Assembly: GCA_900555225.1 (NCBI GenBank)
Contig: USKL01000100.1
Coordinates: 1 to 6,033 of the forward strand
DNA: 6,033 nucleotides
Direction of reading: 5' to 3'
DNA from: an uncultured Collinsella sp.
Lineage (GTDB): Bacteria > Actinomycetota > Coriobacteriia > Coriobacteriales > Coriobacteriaceae
Shown in pieces: positions 1 to 4,974 of this stretch. The position numbers were made by a program, and so were the translations under genes. A model generated the notes under the pieces. It had not been told where the DNA came from. It searched no databases and saw nothing but the letters and a program-made list of their open reading frames with translations. Numbering within the stretch: the first letter of the stretch is position 1; each line of letters begins with the position of its first letter.

Positions 1-55
1 CGTTCTCCCAGCTCAGCGTAGGAGAACGGCCCTCTTTGGCTGCAAAAGTTAGGTT
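1..55 (+). mobile_element. Right end of a second IS copy (body outside window)
   Basis: These 55 bases are identical to 4901-4955, the right end of the complete IS in this window. Identity stops after base 55: the first copy continues atagcacg and the second ctcatgaa. The segment holds most of the subterminal hairpin (right arm 21-37, and the inner part of the left arm from base 1) and the terminal inverted repeat gctgcaaaagttaggt (39-54). The rest of the element must lie left of base 1, with its transposase also on the plus strand. The end sits only about 35 bp beyond the bioY stop codon. It could be a solo end left by a deletion rather than a full copy; this window cannot tell. Confidence 0.8.
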
Positions 56-90
56 ATAGCACGCACCCCAAACGTGCGCGGAATGGGTAT

Positions 91-702
91 TTAGCGAACC
101 GCAGCCTTCACGGCGCGAGCGCACGCGACGGCGGCAAGGATCTTCAGCACGTCGACCACCACGAAAGGCGCCACACCGGCAAGGAACGCGGCCTCAGGCG
201 AGATGCCCATGACGAGCATCAGCTGCAGCCAGCCGCAGAAGTACGCGATTGCGGTGAACACGAGGCCCGCGACGATTTCGGCGGCGGCGTTCTTCAGGAA
301 CGCAACAAAACCGCGCTGGTCGGAGGCGTTTGCCGTGTCGGCTGCACCCATGCGGCGGCGCAGCACGTAGAGCAGCCCCACGGCAGCGGCGACGCCGAAG
401 ATATAGCCCCACAGAAAGCCGCCGGTCGGACCCATGAGCTTGGCGATTCCGCCGCTCATGCCGGAGAAAACCGGCAGACCGATGGCGCCGAGCGCGAGAT
501 ACAGTACGATGGCGGCGATGCACTCCTTCGGGGAGAGCATCACGATGGCGAAGGTGATGGCGAACATCTGCAGCGTGAAGGGAACGGGGCCAAGCGGCAC
601 GGTAACCCAGGCGGACACTGCCATGATGGCAACAGCCAAGCCGACGAATGCGATCGAGCGGGTGCGAGACGCCGAGGCGGCGCCTTTTTTGACTTGCTCC
701 AC
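91..702 (-). CDS. bioY: BioY, substrate-binding membrane subunit of ECF-type biotin transporter
   Basis: BioY is the S component that binds biotin in the membrane; in ECF transporters it works with the EcfT/EcfA energising module. No ecf gene is visible here, so it may share a module encoded elsewhere or act alone. Family signatures are VPFTLQ, then GAIGLPVFSG, GPTGGFLWGY, and a C-terminal APFVVVDVLK with the conserved Asp and Lys. Several hydrophobic segments fit a six-helix protein, and about 200 residues is close to family length. Start: GTG at 702 is chosen because AAAGAGG (717-711) lies 8 nt upstream. The frame stays open to a TTG at 732, ten codons longer, which has no clear ribosome binding site. 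The stop is TAA at 93-91. It lies 217 nt downstream of the MATE gene on the same strand, so it may be cotranscribed or have its own promoter. The function is secure; the start is moderately so. Confidence 0.93.
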   Translation of the reverse strand: MEQVKKGAASASRTRSIAFVGLAVAIMAVSAWVTVPLGPVPFTLQMFAITFAIVMLSPKECIAAIVLYLALGAIGLPVFSGMSGGIAKLMGPTGGFLWGYIFGVAAAVGLLYVLRRRMGAADTANASDQRGFVAFLKNAAAEIVAGLVFTAIAYFCGWLQLMLVMGISPEAAFLAGVAPFVVVDVLKILAAVACARAVKAAVR

Positions 703-919
703 TTTCTGTACCTCTTTCGGGTCAGACGACAATAACGTTGAAACTCTAGCAGTTGACTTCGAGTTCCATCGTTTGAACGCGGAATTCCATAAGAAAGTTA
801 ACTTGCGCGCGCAAGCCGTGGCGCGACTCCCCCGCAGTTTGCGCGTACCCCGCGCCCCTCAGGGCCTCGCAGTTCCCACGACAGCAAGCGACATACAGCA
901 CCCAAGCACGCGCGACAGC
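703..919. other. Intergenic region between MATE gene and bioY
   Basis: No gene is visible here. It should carry the bioY leader. Two 6-bp motifs, GTTGAC (752-757) and GTTAAC (797-802), recall half-sites of biotin-repressor operators, but they lie about 40 bp apart, not the usual 15 or so, and I do not call an operator. A 7-bp inverted pair (cgcgcaa/ttgcgcg in the minus-strand transcript, roughly 804-845) with a loop of nearly 30 nt is too weak for a terminator call. I find no convincing -35/-10 pair. Confidence 0.4.
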
Positions 920-2446
920 TTAGTACTTCGAGGTGATCTTCCCGCTCTCGACGTCCTTCAAGCGACGCATCTCGATTGCAATGAAGATGGCGACCGTGAA
1001 GATGGCGAGGAAGTCCGCCACCGGCGTCGCGATATAGAGGGCGTCCAAGCCCGTGAACTGCGAAAACCAACCAGGAAGCACTTCAGGCAGCCAGAACATG
1101 AGCGGCAAAAGGAACAGCACCTGGCGCGTGAGCGAGAGGATCGTCGACTTCATCGGCTGGCCGGTCGCCTGGAAGTAGTTCGAGCCCACAATCTGGAAGC
1201 CCACGAAAGGAAGCATGAGCAGCTGGACCTTCAGCGCGAAGATGGTGAACTCGGCAAGCGACGCGTTCGTGATGCCGAACAGGCCCACGATCTGGTTCGG
1301 GAACAGGTGCACGAGCGCCCACATGATGACGGCAAGCGAGGTGGCGAACGCCACACCCAGCCAGAGCGTCTTGCGCACGCGAGCGATGTTCTTCGCGCCG
1401 TAGTTGAAGCCGAGCAGCGGCTGGATAGCAATCGAGACGCCGACAAGCGGCATCACCGTGAACATGGCGATGCGCTGCACGACGCCAATGGAGGCGAGCG
1501 CGCCCTCGGCGCCGATAGCGCTCGCACTGCCGTACTTCACCAGTAGGAAGTTCACAGCGAAGTTCACGACCGCGGCACCTGCCTGCACGGCAAAGCTCGC
1601 AAGGCCGAGCGACAGGATAGCGCGGATGATCTTCGCGTGGGGACGCATGCAGTGCAGATGAAGCTTGAGCGGTGCGCCCTTCGTGAAGATGAAGAACCAC
1701 AACACCGAGACGCACGATGCAGCTTGGCCGATCAGCGTAGCGTAGGCAGAGCCCGCAACGCCCCAGCCAAGCTTCAGAACAAAGATATAGTTGAAGATGG
1801 TGCACACCACCGCGCCGATAACCATGGTCAGAAGCGCGCGGTTGGGGGCGCCCGCCGTGCGGATGAAGTTGTTCACGCCCATGCCGATCATCTGCAACAC
1901 GAAACCAAAGCTCAGAATCTGGATGAACGTCGCAGCGTACGGACGCACCTCGTCGGTCGCGCTCGAGAAGGTGAGGAACGCGTCGAGCAGCGGTGGGTAT
2001 GCCGCGATAGCGGCGATGATGATCCAGAGGATAACGCCGAGCGTCACCGTGTTACCGAGGCTGATCTCGGCATCGTTTTTACGTCCTTCGCCCAAACGCA
2101 GCGCCGCAAGCGCGTTGCCGCCGTTGCCGACGAGCATCGCGAGCGCCATGAACACGATCATGAGCGGTGCCGCAACCGTTGCCGCCGACAGGCCGATTTC
2201 CCCCATCGCCTGCCCAAGGAAGATGGAGTCGATCAGGTTGTACGCCGCGTTCACCAGCATGCCCAGGATAGCGGGAATAGCGAACTCGGTGATGAGCCGC
2301 GGAAGGGACGCCGTGCCCATGCGGGTAACACGATCGTTGCCCTGCGGCTTACGCGCAGGGGCTCCTTTAGGAGAAGAGGGGGTGCCCGCCGAGGCTTCGG
2401 GGGTCGATTTCAAAGATTGGCCACGTTGTTCTTCTTGTGCCGTCAT
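920..2446 (-). CDS. MATE family efflux protein (MepA/NorM-like multidrug exporter)
   Basis: MATE proteins are inner-membrane antiporters that expel drugs or metabolites using H+ or Na+ gradients. The sequence shows family hallmarks: IPAILGMLVNAAYNLIDSIF in helix 1, GLSAATVAAP, GNGGNALAALRLGEGR, GVNNFIRTAGAPNRA, and GFNYGA at the start of the second half. Hydrophobic segments run throughout, consistent with 12 helices. A polar Ser/Pro/Lys-rich N-terminus of about 45 residues precedes helix 1 and makes the protein (508 aa) longer than the usual 450 or so. Start: ATG at 2446 is preferred because GAGG lies 7 nt upstream; the in-frame ATG at 2452 is only 1 nt from that site. The stop is TAA at 922-920. 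The substrate cannot be told from sequence; proximity to biotin genes is suggestive at most. A TATGCATA palindrome overlaps the start codon and another lies near the likely promoter. Confidence 0.93.
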   Translation of the reverse strand: MTAQEEQRGQSLKSTPEASAGTPSSPKGAPARKPQGNDRVTRMGTASLPRLITEFAIPAILGMLVNAAYNLIDSIFLGQAMGEIGLSAATVAAPLMIVFMALAMLVGNGGNALAALRLGEGRKNDAEISLGNTVTLGVILWIIIAAIAAYPPLLDAFLTFSSATDEVRPYAATFIQILSFGFVLQMIGMGVNNFIRTAGAPNRALLTMVIGAVVCTIFNYIFVLKLGWGVAGSAYATLIGQAASCVSVLWFFIFTKGAPLKLHLHCMRPHAKIIRAILSLGLASFAVQAGAAVVNFAVNFLLVKYGSASAIGAEGALASIGVVQRIAMFTVMPLVGVSIAIQPLLGFNYGAKNIARVRKTLWLGVAFATSLAVIMWALVHLFPNQIVGLFGITNASLAEFTIFALKVQLLMLPFVGFQIVGSNYFQATGQPMKSTILSLTRQVLFLLPLMFWLPEVLPGWFSQFTGLDALYIATPVADFLAIFTVAIFIAIEMRRLKDVESGKITSKY

Positions 2447-2453
2447 ATGCATA
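2446..2453. promoter_or_regulatory. TATGCATA palindrome over the MATE start codons (candidate operator)
   Basis: The perfect 8-bp palindrome TATGCATA spans the two candidate ATG codons of the MATE gene (10-bp form atatgcatac, 2445-2454). The same palindrome recurs at 2503-2510, 57 bp away. Each copy has a neighbouring CAATCGT/ACGATTG heptamer (2464-2470 and 2496-2502), in opposite orientation. Paired palindromes at a promoter and start codon suggest a dimeric repressor. This is inference; no regulator gene is in the window. Confidence 0.35.
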
Positions 2454-2495
2454 CCTCATGCTTCAATCGTCTCATTTGCCATTTTTCGGAAACAT

Positions 2496-2511
2496 ACGAT
2501 TGTATGCATAT
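2496..2511. promoter_or_regulatory. Second TATGCATA palindrome at likely MATE promoter
   Basis: acgattgtatgcatat contains the heptamer ACGATTG (2496-2502) and the TATGCATA palindrome (2503-2510). Read on the minus strand it includes TACAAT, a plausible -10 box for the MATE gene about 50 nt upstream of the ATG, though only a poor -35 (TTCCTT, 18-nt spacer) precedes it. A regulator bound to the palindrome would cover that -10. The match to 2445-2454 is direct; the role is inferred. Confidence 0.35.
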
Positions 2512-2618
2512 CAGCGCACAAGAAGGAACAGTTTATCACGCCCACCGCGCGAAAGCGACGGCAAGCGGAAGGCGAAATGGGAAGGCTGAGAACCCGAAGC
2601 GATCCGCTCATGCTGAGG

Positions 2619-2691
2619 CGTGCGCCGCGGGCCACGCATGCTGCGGATTGCATCGCCGGCCACGCATGCTGCGACGTGCGCCGCGACCACG
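2619..2691. repeat. Short GC-rich direct repeats downstream of birA
   Basis: The 16-mer ggccacgcatgctgcg occurs at 2630-2645 and 2658-2673, exactly 28 bp apart, with a palindromic GCATGC core. A second repeat, cgtgcgccgcg, flanks it at 2619-2629 and 2675-2685, in both places followed by a ccacgc. The whole looks like a partly degenerate duplication, perhaps a REP-like unit or a decayed 3' end. Function unknown. Confidence 0.6.
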
Positions 2692-2989
2692 CCCGACACG
2701 GCGTGCACCGTGGCGCTCGAGCTCGCTAAAGCAGATGCACCTCGCCCGAGGCGACGGCTTTCGCCCCACCGTCTTCCAGTCGGAGGAGCAGCCGCCCGGA
2801 CGCATCGACTCCGCGCACCGTACCCTCGCAAACGACTTCTCCCAGCTGATTGGCCATACGAACGAAACGCCCCTCGAGCATCGAATGCTCGGCGAACTCA
2901 CCCGAAAGCGCCGCGAATCCACCGTCGCACCAGCGGCGATACAGAGGCTCGAACTCGTGGAGAACCGCATCGCCCACGGCGTTGATCGC

Positions 2990-3005
2990 ACCCGACTTTT
3001 GCAGC
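2990..3005 (+). repeat. IS left terminal inverted repeat
   Basis: acccgacttttgcagc matches the reverse complement of 4939-4954 at 14 of 16 positions, with an unbroken 11-bp core (acttttgcagc). The outermost base could differ by one or two, because no target duplication marks the edge. Confidence 0.75.
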
Positions 3006-3031
3006 ATAACTGAATAGATTCCAGATTGTTC

Positions 3032-3056
3032 GCCCAGTTCAACGGGCTTTTTCTTT
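3032..3056 (+). terminator. Possible terminator at the IS left end
   Basis: GCCC (3032-3035) can pair with GGGC (3044-3047) around an 8-nt loop, followed by TTTTTCTTT (3048-3056). The T-run is good but the stem is only 4 bp. On the plus strand it would shield the transposase from transcription entering from outside, a usual trait of IS ends. Confidence 0.4.
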
Positions 3057-3098
3057 GTCAAGTTTTTACGACTTTATATGCCGTTGTATGGCTATGTA

Positions 3099-3107
3099 TG
3101 GTATAAT
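3099..3107 (+). promoter_or_regulatory. Extended -10 promoter of the transposase
   Basis: TGGTATAAT combines a consensus TATAAT (3102-3107) with the TGn extension. No good -35 lies 16-18 bp upstream, which is acceptable for an extended -10 promoter. Transcription would start near 3114, giving a leader of about 28 nt before the ATG at 3142. This makes starts upstream of 3114 unlikely. Confidence 0.65.
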
Positions 3108-3141
3108 CAGGCATCGTGTAAACCCAGGTCAGGACGACTAT

Positions 3142-4863
3142 ATGTACCTCAGGAAGTCGAAGAAGCCCAACGGGCGCACATACCTCACGATCGTGCAGGG
3201 CTACCGCGACGCGGGCGGCAAGAACAGGGCCAGGACGGTCAAAAGCCTCGGCTACGTCGACGCCCTCGAGGCGGAGTTCGACGACCCCGTCGCCCACTTC
3301 GAGGAGGAGTGCAGGCGCATGACCGCCGAGGCCGCGCGCGCCGAGGCGCCCATCGCCGTGGAGTTCACCGCCTCCAAGAAGATAGACAAGCGCGCCGAGG
3401 GCCGCGTCGAGCTCGGCGCGGCGGTGCCGTCCGCCTACCTCCACCGCGACCTCGGGATCTGGTCGTTCTTCGAGCGCAAGCGCACGGCGCGCGGGTTCTC
3501 CTACGACCCCTGCAGGATCCTGGAGCTGCTCGTGTGGGACCGCATAGCGCACCCCTCCTCCAAGTTCGCCGCCTGGCAGGCCAGGGGGAGGTTCCCCCGC
3601 AAGTGCGGCTTCACGGCCGACGACGTCTACCGCTGCCTGACCTACCTGGACGAAAACGCCGACGCGCTCGTGAGCTCGATGAACGCGTCGCTGGAGCAAT
3701 CGCGCGGGCCGCGCGACGCGTCGTGCCTGTACTACGACGTCACCAACTACTACTTCGAGTGCGACGAGGAGGACGGCTTCAGGATGCGCGGCGTCTCCAA
3801 GGAGCACAGGCCCAGCCCGATCGTGCAGATGGGGCTGTTCCTGGACTCCGACGGCCTGCCACTGGGCTACGAGCTCTTCCCCGGCAACCGCAACGACATG
3901 ACCACGCTGCTGCCGGCCATGTCCAAGGCGGGCGTGCGCGACCTGCCCTGGGGCGAGCGGGTGGTGGTCGTGGCCGACAAGGGCCTCAACACCTCCGCGA
4001 ACATCGCCGCGTGCGTGCTCGACGGCAACGGCTACATCTTCTCGCAGTCCGTGCGCAAGGCGGCCAAGGGGCTCAAGTCGTGGGTGCTCGACGACGCTGG
4101 CTACGAGGAGAGCGCCTCCGGCTCCTTCAAGATCAAGAGCCGCATCTCGGAGAAGGCGGTCTACGTCGCGGGCGAGGACGGCAAAAGGCGCAGGGTCACG
4201 GTGCCGGTGAAGGAGGTGGCCTTCTGGTCGCGCGACTACTTCGAGCGCAGCCGCCGCGAGCGCGCCAAGGTCGTCGAGAAGTCCAGGGCCGCCGTGGCCC
4301 GCGGCGACCTGTCGTCGGCGGCGGCGAAAACGTCGGTGCGCTACGCGAAGGACGTGCCCGTCGTGCGCGAGACCGGCGAGGCCGCCTCCCACAACTGGGT
4401 GGTCGACGAGGAGAGGATCGCCGCCGACGAGGCCATGGACGGCTACTACTGCATCGTCACCTCCGAGCAGGAGATGGACGACCGCGACGTCATCGACGCC
4501 TACCGCGGGCTCTGGCGGATAGAGGAGTCCTTCCGGGTGATGAAGGGCGACCTCGGCGCGCGCCCCGTCTACTGCTCCACCGAGTCCCACATACGCGCCC
4601 ACTTCCTCGTCTGCTACGTGGCGCTGCTCGCCATGCGGCTCATGCAGCTCGACACCGGGCGCAAATACTCCGCAGCGCAGATATCGGAGGCTCTCGCCGG
4701 CGTGACGGGCCACCTCATGGACCGCAACCTCTACCTGTTCGACTACCGGACCGACCTCACCGACGAGCTCGCGGGAGCCGTCGGGATCGACCTGTCGCGC
4801 CAGGTGCTCACCCGCGGGCAGATCCGATCCATCATGGCGGATGTGAAGAAACCGAGGAGCTAG
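3142..4863 (+). CDS. IS1634-like family DDE transposase
   Basis: The protein of 573 aa is an IS4-superfamily DDE enzyme that cuts and joins the IS ends. Start: ATG 3142, with AGGA at 3131-3134 and an extended -10 box 35 nt upstream; the frame is open further back to a TTG at 3055, but that lies before the promoter. Numbered from 3142, the catalytic acids appear to be D199 in YYDVTNYYF, D279 in VVVADKGL and E461 in YRGLWRIEESFRVMK, where the glutamate is followed six residues later by lysine as in the IS4 YREK signature. The Arg of that signature is replaced by Leu. The N-terminus, MYLRKSKKPNGRTYLTIVQG, is typical of the IS1634 group. No frameshift or stop interrupts it, so it looks intact. 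The stop TAG is followed by the right-end hairpin. Strong GC bias at third positions opens long false frames on both strands. Confidence 0.93.
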   Translation: MYLRKSKKPNGRTYLTIVQGYRDAGGKNRARTVKSLGYVDALEAEFDDPVAHFEEECRRMTAEAARAEAPIAVEFTASKKIDKRAEGRVELGAAVPSAYLHRDLGIWSFFERKRTARGFSYDPCRILELLVWDRIAHPSSKFAAWQARGRFPRKCGFTADDVYRCLTYLDENADALVSSMNASLEQSRGPRDASCLYYDVTNYYFECDEEDGFRMRGVSKEHRPSPIVQMGLFLDSDGLPLGYELFPGNRNDMTTLLPAMSKAGVRDLPWGERVVVVADKGLNTSANIAACVLDGNGYIFSQSVRKAAKGLKSWVLDDAGYEESASGSFKIKSRISEKAVYVAGEDGKRRRVTVPVKEVAFWSRDYFERSRRERAKVVEKSRAAVARGDLSSAAAKTSVRYAKDVPVVRETGEAASHNWVVDEERIAADEAMDGYYCIVTSEQEMDDRDVIDAYRGLWRIEESFRVMKGDLGARPVYCSTESHIRAHFLVCYVALLAMRLMQLDTGRKYSAAQISEALAGVTGHLMDRNLYLFDYRTDLTDELAGAVGIDLSRQVLTRGQIRSIMADVKKPRS

Positions 4864-4891
4864 GGCGTACCACGCCGGAAAAAGTCACAAG

Positions 4892-4937
4892 AAAGAGGGC
4901 CGTTCTCCCAGCTCAGCGTAGGAGAACGGCCCTCTTT
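4892..4937 (+). terminator. Strong subterminal hairpin at the IS right end, probable terminator
   Basis: A perfect 17-bp stem, 4892-4908 against 4921-4937, encloses a 12-nt loop (cagctcagcgta). It starts 28 nt after the transposase stop codon. The ascending arm begins AAAGAGGG and the descending arm ends CCCTCTTT, so a short U-run occurs at the 3' side in both orientations and it may act bidirectionally. It would end the transposase message and insulate cas1 from transcription through the IS. The T-runs are only 3 nt, so efficiency is uncertain. A hairpin beside a terminal repeat could also affect transposase binding. Confidence 0.7.
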
Positions 4938-4955
4938 GGCTGCAAAAGTTAGGTT
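4901..4955 (+). repeat. 55-bp direct repeat of bases 1-55 (IS right end)
   Basis: Every base is identical to 1-55, including the hairpin loop, right arm and terminal inverted repeat (4939-4954). Same-orientation identity over the whole visible overlap shows that the left copy is the same element or a very close relative. The two ends flank bioY, MATE and birA'. Confidence 0.95.
4939..4954 (-). repeat. IS right terminal inverted repeat
   Basis: gctgcaaaagttaggt is the inverted partner of 2990-3005, with two mismatches near the tip. The same sequence lies at 39-54 in the left copy. Base 4955 (t) is shared by both right ends and could still belong to the element. Confidence 0.75.
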
Positions 4956-4974
4956 CTCATGAAGTGAGGCATTG

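Larger units (their letters stand above)
2453..2725. other. Intergenic region between birA remnant and MATE gene
   Basis: These 273 bp hold no supported gene; the short open frames here lack family features and overlap the MATE promoter. The left 60 bp look like the MATE promoter region. The right part (2619-2712) is very GC-rich and repetitive, with a hairpin just beyond the birA stop codon: cacgg (2697-2701) pairs with ccgtg (2708-2712) around a 6-nt loop. No T-run follows, so it is not a clear rho-independent terminator. Confidence 0.45.
2726..3061 (-). pseudogene. birA: birA C-terminal remnant, cut by the IS left end
   Basis: BirA-type biotin protein ligases make biotinyl-AMP and attach biotin to acyl carriers; many also repress biotin genes through an N-terminal HTH. 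Only the C-terminus survives. Residues 26-111 of the open frame carry FEPLYRRW, GVDASGRLLLRLEDG and SGEVHLL, matching the end of the catalytic domain and the SH3-like C-terminal domain. The HTH and the GRGRxGR biotin/ATP loop are absent. The native part is about 2726-2989. From about 2990 the frame runs into the IS, which by chance supplies 24 in-frame codons back to a TTG (3061) with no evident ribosome binding site, so the 111-aa frame is probably not a functional protein. The stop is TAG. It lies upstream of MATE and bioY on the same strand, so birA and bioY were probably neighbours in one biotin locus. Confidence 0.82.
2990..4954 (+). mobile_element. Complete IS1634-like (IS4 superfamily) insertion sequence
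   Basis: The ends are set by a 16-bp imperfect terminal inverted repeat: acccgacttttgcagc at 2990-3005 against the reverse complement of 4939-4954, acctaacttttgcagc, with 14 of 16 positions matching. The right boundary is supported independently, because a second copy of this end at 1-55 diverges right after base 55. The element is about 1965 bp with one transposase. It has a terminator-like hairpin near the left end and a strong 17-bp hairpin near the right end. No short direct target duplication is visible: the left flank ends gttgatcgc and the right flank starts ctcatgaag. IS1634 and IS1549 relatives are known for target duplications of long, variable length, but none is seen here. The flanks belong to unrelated genes (birA and cas1), which suggests rearrangement rather than simple insertion. 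Confidence 0.85.

Noticed and set aside
64..79. Small inverted repeat after bioY as a terminator
   Set aside because: The stem is only about 5 bp with a 9-nt loop and no T-run follows. The IS hairpin beyond it is the better stop signal.
752..802. GTTGAC and GTTAAC motifs upstream of bioY as a biotin-repressor operator
   Set aside because: Known BirA operators have two inverted half-sites about 15 bp apart. These are about 40 bp apart and one is imperfect.
434..1546. A 370-codon plus-strand open frame opposite bioY and the MATE gene
   Set aside because: It is antisense to two clear membrane protein genes, is rich in Arg, His and Glu with no family motifs, and arises from their GC-biased codons.
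1637..3013. A 458-codon plus-strand open frame across the MATE start, the intergenic region and the birA remnant
   Set aside because: It crosses gene boundaries and the IS junction and has low-complexity Arg-rich composition. It is a shadow frame.
3056..3061. Outward-facing TTGACA on the minus strand at the IS left end as part of a hybrid promoter
   Set aside because: The hexamer matches a consensus -35, but no -10-like sequence lies 16-18 bp downstream and it is about 65 bp inside the IS, too far to form a junction promoter.
3058..4713. A 551-codon minus-strand open frame opposite the transposase
   Set aside because: It is repetitive Ala/Gly/Val/Arg/His sequence, produced by strong third-position GC bias in the real transposase gene, which has catalytic motifs.
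3078..4952. A 624-codon plus-strand frame overlapping the transposase in another phase
   Set aside because: It is almost wholly Arg/Ala/Gly/Pro, as expected from an out-of-phase GC-rich frame, and has no domain signature.
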